A stretch of 64,000 nucleotides of DNA from Paenirhizobium naphthalenivorans (GTDB taxonomy: Bacteria; Pseudomonadota; Alphaproteobacteria; Rhizobiales; Rhizobiaceae), in assembly GCF_007992095.1 (NCBI RefSeq), contig NZ_BJZP01000019.1, positions 26,742-90,741 of the forward strand, written 5' to 3'. Positions 44,096-53,620 of the stretch are shown here, piece by piece. Numbering within the stretch: position 1 is the stretch's first letter; every line of letters begins with the position of its first letter. The notes beneath the pieces are model-generated. The model worked only from the letters and a program-made list of their open reading frames with translations, was not told the origin of the DNA and searched no databases. The position numbers and the translations under genes were made by a program.

Positions 44096-44710
44096 TCAGA
44101 ACGTCAGCGACTCGCTGTCCATCGCCTTGTCGAGCAGCTTCATATAGTCGTCCTTCGGAACGTCGATGGCGCCGAAGGTCTTTAGGTGCTCGGTGGTGAA
44201 TTGTGTGTCGAGCAAGGTGAAGCCGCGGATCTTCAACCGTTCCACCAAATGCACGAGGCAGATCTTCGAGGCGTTGGTGCGCCGGGAGAACATACTCTCG
44301 CCGAAGAAGGCCGATCCCAGAGACACGCCATAGAGCCCGCCGACCAGTTCATCGCCTTCCCAAGCCTCGACCGAATGCGCATGGCCCAGACTGTGCAGGG
44401 CGCTGTAGAGTTCCCTGATCGTCTGGTTAATCCAGGTCGTTGGCCGGTCATCAGCTTCCTCGGCGCATTTGGCCACCACGGCGTCGAAGTCCGTGTCGAA
44501 GCGGATGTCGAAGGGGGCCTTGCGGACCGCCTTGGCGAGGCTTTTCGAAATGTGGAAAGCGTCAAGCGGCAGAATGCCGCGTATCTCCGGTTCGACCCAG
44601 AAGATCTCCGGATCGTCGGCCGCGTCCGACATAGGAAAGAGGCCGATGGAATAGGCGCGCAGCAGAAGTTCGGGGGTGATCCTCTGGTCCCTGCTGCGGC
44701 GCCCTGCCAT
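44096..44710 (-). CDS. aat: Leucyl/phenylalanyl-tRNA-protein transferase
   Basis: A 204-residue enzyme that adds Leu or Phe to proteins with basic N-termini, marking them for ClpS/ClpAP degradation. It contains [40 protein letters not shown] and [15 protein letters not shown], all family landmarks. It lies 12 bases after accC on the same strand, the usual rhizobial order. Confidence 0.96.
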   Translation of the reverse strand: MAGRRSRDQRITPELLLRAYSIGLFPMSDAADDPEIFWVEPEIRGILPLDAFHISKSLAKAVRKAPFDIRFDTDFDAVVAKCAEEADDRPTTWINQTIRELYSALHSLGHAHSVEAWEGDELVGGLYGVSLGSAFFGESMFSRRTNASKICLVHLVERLKIRGFTLLDTQFTTEHLKTFGAIDVPKDDYMKLLDKAMDSESLTF

Positions 44711-44722
44711 GTCGTTCTTACC

Positions 44723-46069
44723 TCACGCGGAGGTCCTGGCCAGGTAGTCCTCCAGCCAGTGGATGTCGTAGTCGCCGTTGGCGATGTCCTGGTTGGCGAC
44801 AAGGTCTTGGAACAACGGTAGCGTCGTCTTGATGCCGTCCACGACGAACTCGTCGAGCACGCGACGCAGACGCATCATGCATTCGACGCGGGTGCGCCCA
44901 TGGACGATCAGCTTGCCGATCAGGCTGTCATAGTAGGGGGGGATCTTGTAGCCGGCATAAGCGCCGGAATCGACGCGGACGCCAAGGCCGCCAGGCGCGT
45001 GGAAATGCGTAATCGTGCCGGGCGAGGGAACGAAGGTTCGCGGATCCTCGGCATTGATACGGCATTCGATCGCATGACCGGAGAAGACGATCTCGTCCTG
45101 GGTGACAGACAGGCCAGCGCCGGACGCGACGCGGATCTGCTCGTGTACTAGGTCGATACCGGTGATGGCCTCCGTGATCGGATGCTCCACCTGCAGGCGG
45201 GTATTCATTTCGATGAAATAGAATTCGCCGTTTTCGTAAAGGAACTCGATCGTACCGGCACCGCGGTACTTCATCTTCTTCATGGCGTCGGCGCAGATCT
45301 GGCCGATCTTCATGCGCTGCTCGACGTTGAGGGCGGGGGAGTTGGCTTCTTCCCAGACCTTCTGGTGGCGACGCTGCAAGGAGCAGTCGCGTTCGCCGAG
45401 ATGGACCGCATTGCCTTCGCCGTCACCGACGACCTGGAATTCGATATGGCGCGGGTGGCCGAGATACTTTTCCATGTAGACGGCCGGATTGCCAAACGCC
45501 GCCGCCGCTTCGGAGCGAGCCGTGTTGAATGCGTCTTCCAACTCGTCCTCGGTCTTGGCCACCTTCATGCCGCGCCCGCCGCCGCCGGCGGTTGCCTTGA
45601 TCAGAACCGGGAAGCCGATACGGCGCGCCGTCGCCATCAAGTTCTCGGCAGTCACCTCGCCGTCGGAACCCGGAACGACCGGAATACCAAGTTCAACAGC
45701 CGTCAGCTTGGCGGTGATCTTGTCACCCATCAGGCGGATATGTTCGGCGGTCGGGCCGATGAAGGTGATGCCGTGGGCATCGAGAATGTCGGCGAACTTG
45801 GCATTCTCCGACAGGAAGCCATAGCCGGGATGGACGGCGTCGGCGCCGGTAATCTCACAGGCGGCAACGATCTGGTGAATGTTCAGATAGCTATCACGCG
45901 ACGGCGGCGGTCCGATGCAGACGCTCTCGTCGGCGAGGCGGACATGCATCGCGTCGGCGTCAGCCGTCGAGTGCACGGCAACGGTGGCGATACCAAGCTC
46001 CTTGCAGGCGCGAAGCACCCGGAGCGCGATTTCGCCGCGATTGGCGATGAGGATCTTGGAAATTGTCAT
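44723..46069 (-). CDS. accC: Acetyl-CoA carboxylase, biotin carboxylase subunit
   Basis: A 448-residue ATP-grasp enzyme that carboxylates biotin on AccB. Visible: [17 protein letters not shown], the ATP loop [32 protein letters not shown] and the catalytic [15 protein letters not shown]. Follows accB by 4 bases; together they provide malonyl-CoA for fatty acid synthesis with AccA/AccD encoded elsewhere. Confidence 0.98.
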   Translation of the reverse strand: MTISKILIANRGEIALRVLRACKELGIATVAVHSTADADAMHVRLADESVCIGPPPSRDSYLNIHQIVAACEITGADAVHPGYGFLSENAKFADILDAHGITFIGPTAEHIRLMGDKITAKLTAVELGIPVVPGSDGEVTAENLMATARRIGFPVLIKATAGGGGRGMKVAKTEDELEDAFNTARSEAAAAFGNPAVYMEKYLGHPRHIEFQVVGDGEGNAVHLGERDCSLQRRHQKVWEEANSPALNVEQRMKIGQICADAMKKMKYRGAGTIEFLYENGEFYFIEMNTRLQVEHPITEAITGIDLVHEQIRVASGAGLSVTQDEIVFSGHAIECRINAEDPRTFVPSPGTITHFHAPGGLGVRVDSGAYAGYKIPPYYDSLIGKLIVHGRTRVECMMRLRRVLDEFVVDGIKTTLPLFQDLVANQDIANGDYDIHWLEDYLARTSA

Positions 46070-46073
46070 CGGC

Positions 46074-46547
46074 TTACTCGATGACGATCAGAGGCTCGCC
46101 GTACTCGACCGGGCGACCGTCTTCGATAATGATTTCGACGACCTTGCCGGAACGAGGGGCGGGGATCTGGTTCATGGTCTTCATCGCCTCAATGATCAGA
46201 AGCGTCTGGCCTTCCTTGACGATCGAGCCGACCTCGACGAAGGGGCGCGAGCCTGGCGCCGGCGCGAGGTAAACGGTGCCGACCATCGGTGCGGTTACGG
46301 TATTGGCGAGGTTGCGCGCAGGTTCGGCTGCGACGACCGGGGCCGCGACGGGTGCTGCTGCCGGAGCCGGGGCGGCGAACTGCTGGTAGGCCATCTGCGG
46401 CATCGCCATCATCTGCGGCGCGGCGCGCGAGACCCGGATGCGCAGATCGTCCTGCTCGACTTCGATCTCGCTGAGATCCGTCTCGTTGAGGATGTTTGCC
46501 AGATCACGGATCAAAGCCTGATCGATTCCCGATTTCTTGTCAGCCAT
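46074..46547 (-). CDS. accB: Acetyl-CoA carboxylase, biotin carboxyl carrier protein
   Basis: A 157-residue protein with an N-terminal helical region, a Pro/Ala-rich linker (about residues 45-75) and a C-terminal biotinyl domain. The biotin site is Lys123 in the EAMKTMNQ motif. A GGAAAGG-containing leader separates it from aroQ by 22 bases, and accC follows after 4 bases, forming the conserved aroQ-accB-accC unit. Confidence 0.98.
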   Translation of the reverse strand: MADKKSGIDQALIRDLANILNETDLSEIEVEQDDLRIRVSRAAPQMMAMPQMAYQQFAAPAPAAAPVAAPVVAAEPARNLANTVTAPMVGTVYLAPAPGSRPFVEVGSIVKEGQTLLIIEAMKTMNQIPAPRSGKVVEIIIEDGRPVEYGEPLIVIE

Positions 46548-46569
46548 GGAAAGGGGTCCTGTATTCTTG

Positions 46570-47007
46570 TTATTGCGTGATGGTTTTCAGCGCCTGAAGC
46601 GCCAGGATGTAGCTTTGGGGTCCGAAACCGCAGATCATGCCCTTTGTCGCGGACGCGATCATCGATTTGTGGCGGAACTCTTCGCGCGCATGGATGTTGG
46701 AGATATGCACTTCGACGACCGGAACGCCAATCGCGCGAATGGCATCGTGCAGCGCGATCGATGTATGCGTATAGGCGCCGGCATTGATCGCCACGCCGGC
46801 CGCCTTTTCGCCTGCCTCATGTAGCCAGTCGACGAGCACGCCCTCGTGGTTGGATTGGCGGAAATCGATCACAAGGCCGAGATCCGCACCGGCTGCCTTG
46901 CAATCGGCTTCGATGCCCGCAAGTGTCTTGCCGCCGTAGATCCCCGGTTCACGCTTTCCCAGCATGTTGAGATTTGGGCCGTTCAGGACGAAAATTGTGT
47001 TGCTCAT
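46570..47007 (-). CDS. aroQ: Type II 3-dehydroquinate dehydratase
   Basis: A 145-residue enzyme of the shikimate pathway that dehydrates 3-dehydroquinate. FVLNGPNLNMLGKREPGIYG carries the lid arginine and catalytic tyrosine region; VEVHISNIHAREEFRHKS carries the catalytic histidine. Type II enzymes form dodecamers. First gene of the aroQ-accB-accC-aat run. Confidence 0.97.
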   Translation of the reverse strand: MSNTIFVLNGPNLNMLGKREPGIYGGKTLAGIEADCKAAGADLGLVIDFRQSNHEGVLVDWLHEAGEKAAGVAINAGAYTHTSIALHDAIRAIGVPVVEVHISNIHAREEFRHKSMIASATKGMICGFGPQSYILALQALKTITQ

Positions 47008-47049
47008 CTGCGGTTCCGTCGACTTTCAACCGCCTCCTATAGACTGGAG

Positions 47050-47078
47050 GGGCCGCAAGGGAAAGCCCTTTGCGGCCC
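47050..47078 (-). terminator. Strong hairpin between the dsbA-like gene and aroQ
   Basis: Arms GGGCCGCAAGGG (47050-47061) and CCCTTTGCGGCCC (47066-47078) pair over 12 positions with one bulged base. It lies 55 bases downstream of the dsbA-like stop on the minus strand. There is no T-run, so it is a probable 3'-end or attenuating structure. Confidence 0.4.
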
Positions 47079-47133
47079 GGTGATCGCTCGTTCCCCGGAA
47101 AATGAAGCTAAGGTTAAGGCGCCAGCTTGCCGA

Positions 47134-47895
47134 TCAGCAGGTTGTTTGGCCGCAGCTGCGGACATTGGCGAGCTTCTGGCCGATTGCCTCGGCGCCAATC
47201 GCGCCGAACACCGCCTCGTCGCCGACGATATAGGAGGGGGTGCCGGTGATGCCGAGGCTGGTCGCTAGCTGGTAGGTCTCCTTCACGGACGCGTCATTCG
47301 GGCTTTCGGCCATCATCTTGCGGATCTGCTCTTCGCTCACGCCGAGGGACTCGGCAACCTCAAGCGCGCTTCCTTCGTCGGCACGCCCTTGGGCGCCCAA
47401 CAGGGCGCGATGGAAGTCGCCGTATTTTTCGGGAGCGATCTTGCGGAAGGCATCAGAGACCTTGTGGGCAGCTGCGGATTCCGGCCCGAGGATCGGGAAT
47501 TCCTTGAGCACGAAGCGGACATTCTTGTCCTTTGCCAGGATGTCCTCCATGTCGGAAAGCGCACGCTTGCAGTAGCCGCAATTGTAGTCGAAGAATTCGA
47601 CGATCGTCACGTCACCGTTCGGATTGCCCAGTGCAATGTCATGAGAGGAGGAAAACAACGCATCCTTGTTTTCCTTTACCGCCATGGACGCCTGCTGTAG
47701 GCGGGCGTCCCGCTGCTTCTGCTCCAGCGCATCTTGCACGTCGAGCATGATCTCCGGGTTGGCGATCAGATATTCCTTGATGAAGGCGCCGAACTCCTTC
47801 TTCTGCGCATCGTCCAGCGCGCCGGCCGTGGTTGGCAGCGCCACCGACAGGAGCATCAGGGCGGTCGCGGCAAGCTTACTGAATTTCAACGCCAT
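47134..47895 (-). CDS. DsbA-family periplasmic thiol-disulfide protein
   Basis: A 253-residue exported thioredoxin-fold protein. A signal peptide ends near TTAGA-LDD (residues 1-26). A helical arm (residues 29-75) precedes the redox motif CGYC (Cys106 and Cys109, in FFDYNCGYCKRAL), and the cis-proline loop is ITGTPSYIVGD. The N-terminal arm and domain order resemble Com1/ScsC-like proteins. The ATG at 47895 has CAAGAGGAAG in front; the longer frame upstream is unlikely. The direction of the redox reaction is not evident. Confidence 0.9.
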   Translation of the reverse strand: MALKFSKLAATALMLLSVALPTTAGALDDAQKKEFGAFIKEYLIANPEIMLDVQDALEQKQRDARLQQASMAVKENKDALFSSSHDIALGNPNGDVTIVEFFDYNCGYCKRALSDMEDILAKDKNVRFVLKEFPILGPESAAAHKVSDAFRKIAPEKYGDFHRALLGAQGRADEGSALEVAESLGVSEEQIRKMMAESPNDASVKETYQLATSLGITGTPSYIVGDEAVFGAIGAEAIGQKLANVRSCGQTTC

Positions 47896-48094
47896 ATCTT
47901 CCTCTTGTGAATTTTCCGCGGCGAAAGCCGTTGTCCGTCTGAGCCAAGCCATCCGAACCTGTTGATTTTTTTGTAGCGTATCGCCAGCGAACGACAAGTG
48001 GAATTGGAAAAATGGCCGCAGTGGATCGCTCTCACCATTGTGATGACCGCAATAATGCGGCAATTGTCGGGCGTCCCTCATCGACCGGAGAGAG

Positions 48095-49258
48095 TTGTTC
48101 GTGGTTTCCCTTTCAAAACGCAGCGCAGTTGAGCCCTTTCACGCCATGGATCTTCTGGCGGAAGCGACGCGGCGGCGCAATGCCGGGCGGCCGGTCATCT
48201 CGATGGCGGTCGGCCAGCCGGGGCACCCTGCGCCAGAGGCCGCCCTTGCCGCGGCGCGCGAGGCGCTCGCGCATGGCCGGATCGGCTACACGGATGCGCT
48301 CGGCCTGGCTGAACTCAGGGCGCAGCTCGCCGACTACTATCGCCGCCGACACTGCCTGACGATCGACGCCGCGCGCATCGTCGTCACCACCGGTTCCTCG
48401 GCCGGCTTCAATCTTGCCTTCTTGGCCCTGTTCGACCCCGGCGATGCCGTGGCGATCGCCCGGCCAGGCTATCCGGCCTACCGCGCCATTCTTTCCGCGC
48501 TCGGCCTCAAGGTCGTCGAAGTGCCGGTCAATGCCGATACGCACTTCACCCTGACGCCGGAGAGTCTTGAGGCCGCGCAGGTTCGGGCAGGCGTCAAGCT
48601 GAAGGGCGTGCTTCTGGCAAGTCCGGCCAACCCGACCGGCACAGTGACCGGCAAGGCACAGCTGAAGGCTGTCTACGACTATTGCAAGGGGCAGGGGATC
48701 ACGCTGATCTCCGACGAGATCTATCACGGGCTGACCTATGCCGGGGAGGAGGCGACGGCGCTGGAGATCGGCGGCGAGGCGATCGTCATCAATTCCTTTT
48801 CAAAGTATTATTGCATGACCGGTTGGCGGATCGGCTGGATGGTCGTGCCGGATAACATCGTCCGCCCGCTCGAATGCCTGGCGCAAAGCCTCTACATCTC
48901 CGCGCCAGAACTCTCCCAGATCGCGGCGATCGCCGCACTCGGGGCGGAGGAGGAGCTGGAGCACTACAAGGCAAGCTGCCGACGTAATCGTGACTTCCTG
49001 ATGTCGCGCCTGCCGGAACTTGGCCTGCCGCTGCTCTCGCCGATGGACGGTGCCTTCTACGCCTATGTCGATGCCAGCCGCTACACCAATGACAGCATGG
49101 CGTTTGCCAGGCGAATGCTGGCGGAGATCGATGTGGCGACGACGCCCGGCATGGATTTCGATCCGGTTGAGGGCGATCGCGCGCTGCGCATTTCCTACGC
49201 GGGAACCTATGCCGAGATGGTCGAAGCGACCGATCGCATGGCGCGCTGGCTACCCTAA
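48095..49258 (+). CDS. PLP-dependent aminotransferase, class I/II
   Basis: A 387-residue aspartate-aminotransferase-fold enzyme. The PLP lysine is Lys237 in NSFSKYYCMTGWRIGW and Asp207 (LISDEIYHG) binds the pyridine ring; ASPANPTG is also standard. The start is probably TTG 48095 or GTG 48101. The substrate cannot be assigned from these motifs. Divergent from the dsbA-like gene across about 200 bases. Confidence 0.9.
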   Translation: MFVVSLSKRSAVEPFHAMDLLAEATRRRNAGRPVISMAVGQPGHPAPEAALAAAREALAHGRIGYTDALGLAELRAQLADYYRRRHCLTIDAARIVVTTGSSAGFNLAFLALFDPGDAVAIARPGYPAYRAILSALGLKVVEVPVNADTHFTLTPESLEAAQVRAGVKLKGVLLASPANPTGTVTGKAQLKAVYDYCKGQGITLISDEIYHGLTYAGEEATALEIGGEAIVINSFSKYYCMTGWRIGWMVVPDNIVRPLECLAQSLYISAPELSQIAAIAALGAEEELEHYKASCRRNRDFLMSRLPELGLPLLSPMDGAFYAYVDASRYTNDSMAFARRMLAEIDVATTPGMDFDPVEGDRALRISYAGTYAEMVEATDRMARWLP

Positions 49259-49262
49259 AAAC

Positions 49263-49299
49263 GATTCCGGAACAATGTGCTGGCGGCGTTTCCGGAATC
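49263..49299. repeat. Inverted repeat after the aminotransferase gene
   Basis: GATTCCGGAA and TTCCGGAATC form a perfect 10-base stem with a 17-base loop, 4 bases after the stop. ATCTGATAAAGCGTTGAATCAGAATGTG follows in two parts and resembles the mosaic intergenic elements of rhizobia. It may serve as a transcript end. Confidence 0.4.
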
Positions 49300-49371
49300 G
49301 ATCTGATAAAGCGTTGAATCAGAATGTGAACTGACTTCGGGCAGGAGGGGCCAAGCCGAGAAAGGACAATC

Positions 49372-49926
49372 ATGAGCCGAATTCTCGTGAAGTCACCGGC
49401 GCGCGGCGCACCCGAGTTGCTGACTCGGCGAACGCGGATGCGGGGGCACCGAATAGAAGATTTCGATGCGATGCAGCGAATGTGGAGCGACGAGCGCATT
49501 GTTCCATTTCCGGCAAACCCTTGAGGCATGGCGAAACCTGGGCGCGGTTGCTTCACTATATAGGCCATTGGCAAGCGCTTTCTTTCGGCTACTGGGTGGT
49601 CGAGGCTCTTGAGAGTGGGCGTTTTGGGGCAGGTCGGTTTTGCCGATCACAAGCGTGATCTCCAACCGAGCCTCGACGGGACGCCGGAGGCTGGCTGGCT
49701 CATCGCCCCGGACATGCAAGGGGTGGGGTTGGCAACAGAAGCGCTCGGAGCTGCCCTTGCCTGGGCGGACGAAAATTTCTTGCAAGTCGGCACCGCCTGC
49801 ATCATCGCCCCGCAACACGAGGTGTCGATCCGCGTGGCAACCAAATGTGGCTTTCTGGAACAGGGTTTCGTCACATTTCGGAACGAGCAAACCTTGTTGA
49901 TGCGAAGAAACCGCTCGCAAACCTGA
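49372..49926 (+). pseudogene. GNAT acetyltransferase (RimJ/RimL-like), frameshifted
   Basis: Three consecutive frames together spell one acetyltransferase. Frame one starts at ATG 49372 and reaches MQRMWSDERIVPF. After a shift near 49520 a second frame reads ETWARLLHYIGHWQALSFGY and WVVEALESGRF. After another shift near 49625 the third frame reads GQVGFADHKRDLQPSLDG and then DMQGVGLATEALGAALAW, the CoA loop, to the end. Two frameshifts and an internal TGA make it a pseudogene unless there are sequencing errors. Confidence 0.75.
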
Positions 49927-49951
49927 TTGCAGGCAGCATTGCACGGATAAT

Positions 49952-49981
49952 AAAAAAGGCCGCGTCGAACGCGGCCTTTTT
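49952..49981. terminator. Bidirectional terminator between the GNAT remnant and rne
   Basis: AAAAAAGGCCGCG-TCGAA-CGCGGCCTTTTT: a GC-rich stem (GGCCGCG/CGCGGCC) with a T-run in both directions. It can end the plus-strand remnant and minus-strand rne transcripts. Confidence 0.85.
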
Positions 49982-50003
49982 GTCATTCAGACTGGAGAAT
50001 TTC

Positions 50004-52937
50004 TCAGAAGAAGCCGCGTTTCTGCCACCAGCCACCCTTTTTGGGCTTCGTCGGCTCATCGTCTCCGTCAGTCGAAGTCTTGACCGAGGTCACGACCGGC
50101 TCGGAGGAGGAAACGTTGGATGCGCGGTTGGCGCGAACGGGCTTTGCCTCTTGATCGGCTTCAGCCTCAGCCGGAACCACAGCTTCCGCTTCCACCGGAG
50201 CCACCGGTTCGGAAACAGCGGCAACCTCTTCTGCGACAGGCTCAGCGGCGGCGGCAGGTGTCTCAGTTTCTGCCTCAGGTGTAGGCTCGGCGGCGATCAC
50301 CGGCTCCTCGACCGGAGATACGGCAACGGCAACCTTTGCCTTGCGGCTCCGGCGCGGTTTTGGCGCCACGACCTCTTCAGCCGATTCGACCGCTGCCATG
50401 GCTGCCGGTTCCTCGGCCACTGCCTCCTCGGCGATGCCTTCGATCAAGGCAGCTTCGGTGTCGCTGTCATCACTCTCGCCACTACCGCTCGCGGCCTCGG
50501 CGCCGTTTTCTGCGCCTTCCTCATCCGGACGGCCGCGGCGACCACCGCGCTTGCCGCGCCGGCGGCGCTTGCGCTTCTGGCTGTCGTCGCCTTCCGCATC
50601 ACCGTTCGGCGCACGCGCTTGCGCTTCGCTCGATGCCTCGCTGGCGTCTTCTTCCTCACCCTCGTCGCTTTCGTTCTCGTCGCCCTCGACGTCACCTTCG
50701 GCGCCGGCCTGCATGTCGCTGCCATTGCCGTTCTTGTTGCGACGCCGGCGGCGACGCTTGCGCTTGCGGTTCTGTTCGTCGCCATTGGCGGAGGGAGCCG
50801 CCTGTGTGGCCGGTGCGACGGCGATGATTTCCTCGTCTTCTTCGTCTTCCTCCGGCTCGGGAATGTAGTCGTCTTCCTCGATCGCCGGCAGCATCTGCAT
50901 CAGGCTTTCGATCTTCACCGGATTGGCGACGGCCTCGCCACGGTCGATGCCAAAGTGCTGCGAACCGACCGAATCATCGCTGTCGATGGTGATCGCCACA
51001 CCGAAGCGTTGCTCGTAGTCGACAATCGTGCCGCGCTTCTGGTTGAGGATGTAGAGCGCGGTCTCCGGCGTGGTGCGCACGGTAATGTCGTGGGTCGTGT
51101 TTTTCAGAAGGTACTCTTCGATACCGCGCAGGACGTGCAGGGCAACGGAGGACTGTGAGCGGATGAGGCCCGTGCCGCCGCAATGCGGGCAGAGTTGGGT
51201 CGTCGATTCCAGAACCGAGGCGCGGATGCGCTGGCGCGACATCTCGAGCAGGCCGAAATGCGAGATCCGGCCGACCTGGATGCGGGCGCGGTCATTCTTC
51301 AGGCAATCCTTCAGCTTCTTCTCAACAGCGCGGTTGTTGCGCTTCTCCTCCATGTCGATGAAGTCGATGACGATCAGGCCGGCAAGGTCGCGCAGGCGAA
51401 GCTGGCGAGCGACTTCTTCGGCGGCTTCCAGATTGGTCTGGAGCGCGGTGTCCTCGATCGAGTATTCGCGGGTCGAGCGGCCGGAGTTGACGTCGATGGC
51501 AACCAGCGCTTCGGTCTGGTTGATGATTATGTAGCCGCCGGACTTCAGCGTCACCTGCGGTTGCAGCATCTTGTCGAGCTGACCTTCGATGCCGGAACGC
51601 GAGAAGATCGGATGCAGGTCGCGATAGGGCTGAACCACCTTGGCGTGGCTCGGCATCAGCATCTTCATGAAGTCTTTCGCTTCACGATAGCCTTCCTCGC
51701 CGGCGACGACGATTTCCGAGATATCCTTGTTGTAGAGGTCGCGAATTGACCGCTTGATCAGCGAGCCTTCCTCATAGACGAGACAGGGGGCTGTGGAGCT
51801 GAGTGTGAGAGTACGGACGTTCTCCCACAGGCGCATCAGGTATTCGAAGTCGCGCTTGATCTCGACTTTGGTACGGTTGGCACCGGCGGTACGCAGGATC
51901 ACGCCCATGCCGAGCGGCACTTCGAGACCACGGGCGATTTCCTTCAGGCGCTTGCGGTCGGCCGGGTTGGTGATCTTTCGGGAAATGCCGCCGCCGCGTG
52001 CCGTGTTCGGCATCAGTACCGAATAGCGGCCGGCGAGCGACAGATAAGTCGTAAGAGCCGCGCCCTTGTTGCCCCGCTCTTCCTTGGCGACCTGCACCAA
52101 CAGGATCTGACGGCGCTTGATGACTTCCTGGATGCGGTACTGCTTGCGCGGCTTGCGAACGACGCGGTCCGGAACCTCTTCCATGGCGTCTTCGGCGCCG
52201 ACGGATTCAATTTCTTCCTTCTCTTCGACATGGTCGTCATCGTCATCATCGAAGTCGTCGTCGCGGCCGCGACGGCCGCCGGCATCCTCGGAGATTTCGT
52301 CGTCGGTCTCGACCATGGCGGCCATGTCGCCCTTGCCGTCATCGTCGACAGTGTCGATCACTTCCGCTGCCGGTTCTTCGGTCGCTGCCACCTTCTTGGC
52401 GCGCGGCTTGCGGGCCCGCTTCGGCTTGGCCTTCGGGGCTTCGGCCTCGACCAAAACCTCTTCCGTGATCACCGTCTCCTCAGTCGGCGCCTCGGCGACC
52501 ACTTCAGCTTCTGCGACTTCTACCTCGACCTTGGCCTCGGTTTCCGGCGCGACAACCGCAGCGGTCGCGATGCCGACGTCGGGTTGGTCCTGCTGCGAAG
52601 GATCGACGCCAGGCGCTTCGTCTCCGTCCGCCTCGTCTTCGCGGCGGTGCTCTTCGGCCTCTGCGTTTAGAAGTGCCTGCCGGTCGGCATACGGGATCTG
52701 GTAATAATCTGGATGAATTTCAGCGAAGGCGAGGAACCCGTGGCGATTGCCGCCGTAGTCTACGAAGGCCGCCTGAAGCGAAGGTTCGACACGCGTCACC
52801 TTCGCCAGATAGATATTGCCGCGGATTTGCTTCTTGTGTTGGGACTCGAAATCGAATTCTTCGATACGGTTACCGCGTACGACAACAACGCGCGTCTCTT
52901 CTTCGTGAGACGCGTCGATCAACATTCTGTCTGCCAT
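50004..52937 (-). CDS. rne: Ribonuclease E
   Basis: A 977-residue RNase E/G family endonuclease, the core of the RNA degradosome. The S1 domain starts at about residue 35 but is split by a low-complexity acidic and Lys/Ala-rich insertion of about 170 residues (roughly 91-262). The RNase H and DNase I-like catalytic parts include AIDVNSGRSTR and VIDFIDMEEKRN, and the zinc link is CPHCGGTG. The last 400 residues are Glu/Arg/Ala-rich scaffold with RKRRRRGKRGGRRGR-like basic stretches. Such S1 insertions are typical of alphaproteobacterial RNase E. Confidence 0.95.
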   Translation of the reverse strand: MADRMLIDASHEEETRVVVVRGNRIEEFDFESQHKKQIRGNIYLAKVTRVEPSLQAAFVDYGGNRHGFLAFAEIHPDYYQIPYADRQALLNAEAEEHRREDEADGDEAPGVDPSQQDQPDVGIATAAVVAPETEAKVEVEVAEAEVVAEAPTEETVITEEVLVEAEAPKAKPKRARKPRAKKVAATEEPAAEVIDTVDDDGKGDMAAMVETDDEISEDAGGRRGRDDDFDDDDDDHVEEKEEIESVGAEDAMEEVPDRVVRKPRKQYRIQEVIKRRQILLVQVAKEERGNKGAALTTYLSLAGRYSVLMPNTARGGGISRKITNPADRKRLKEIARGLEVPLGMGVILRTAGANRTKVEIKRDFEYLMRLWENVRTLTLSSTAPCLVYEEGSLIKRSIRDLYNKDISEIVVAGEEGYREAKDFMKMLMPSHAKVVQPYRDLHPIFSRSGIEGQLDKMLQPQVTLKSGGYIIINQTEALVAIDVNSGRSTREYSIEDTALQTNLEAAEEVARQLRLRDLAGLIVIDFIDMEEKRNNRAVEKKLKDCLKNDRARIQVGRISHFGLLEMSRQRIRASVLESTTQLCPHCGGTGLIRSQSSVALHVLRGIEEYLLKNTTHDITVRTTPETALYILNQKRGTIVDYEQRFGVAITIDSDDSVGSQHFGIDRGEAVANPVKIESLMQMLPAIEEDDYIPEPEEDEEDEEIIAVAPATQAAPSANGDEQNRKRKRRRRRRNKNGNGSDMQAGAEGDVEGDENESDEGEEEDASEASSEAQARAPNGDAEGDDSQKRKRRRRGKRGGRRGRPDEEGAENGAEAASGSGESDDSDTEAALIEGIAEEAVAEEPAAMAAVESAEEVVAPKPRRSRKAKVAVAVSPVEEPVIAAEPTPEAETETPAAAAEPVAEEVAAVSEPVAPVEAEAVVPAEAEADQEAKPVRANRASNVSSSEPVVTSVKTSTDGDDEPTKPKKGGWWQKRGFF

Positions 52938-53620
52938 TTAAGCTGTGCTCCTCGGCGCTGCCGGGAAGGGGGTCACTCGCTCGCTCTACTCTGGTGCGGG
53001 TGATGCCTTGCGGGCGTGGCGCCGAATATGAATGTTCCCGTCCGGCGGGGTGCGCTAGCAGTGATTGAACAGCTGCCGGGATGCTTGAAAAGCCCGATCC
53101 GACAAATGTGCTCAAGATTAACTGCGATGACATCAAAGACCGAACGAAAACGACAATGACTTAGGCCCCAGGGGACCCGATGAGTGCTCGTCAGAGCATG
53201 TGGTGGAAACCACCAGTTGCATTTGCCGGCAGAGCCGGCGTGTTAAACCAGTTTCAGGAAAAAAAGCGGAGACGGCGGATGAAGATCCGACAAATTAGGC
53301 GCCAAGTCCTTGAAGAGGTTGGCAGCCGTTGCGGTCATTCTATCCCGTTGGCACTTTTAACCCTCACTTGCCTTGTATGTTTTCTCTGTGACAATAGCAA
53401 GGGGAAACGAAATTATGCCATAATATCGATTGATTAGCGGGGTTTAAGGTCTGACGATCGGTACTGGTACGAAAAATGTGGTTGTGCCGATTTGGTACAT
53501 GCGAGCCGCCTCGGTGGGGCCAATCTGGGTGGGAATGAGATTGATTTTAATCAGGATCAAGCTGGCGCTGGCGGCATATGGGCGTTTGGATGCGATCCGA
53601 CACGGGGAAACGATTTGGGC
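52938..53620. other. Long divergent region between rne and the amidase
   Basis: 683 bases without a supported gene. On one side it must contain the rne promoter and leader, on the other the amidase promoter. It includes the tandem hairpins at 53166-53239. An 85-codon plus-strand frame (53180-53437) begins inside those hairpins and lacks family features. Around 53400-53450 the sequence is AT-richer. Confidence 0.5.
53185..53239. repeat. Three perfect hairpins in tandem upstream of rne
   Basis: TGCTC-gtca-GAGCA (53185-53198), TGGTGG-aaa-CCACCA (53201-53215) and GCCGGC-aga-GCCGGC (53225-53239) stand within 55 bases, preceded by CCCC-a-GGGG at about 53166-53174. All pair perfectly on either strand. 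They lie 248-302 bases upstream of the rne ATG and 380-440 bases upstream of the amidase. Confidence 0.55.

Noticed and set aside
53180..53437. 85-codon plus-strand frame upstream of the amidase
   Set aside because: Its first part is made of the tandem hairpins, it has no clear ribosome site, and I know no similar protein.
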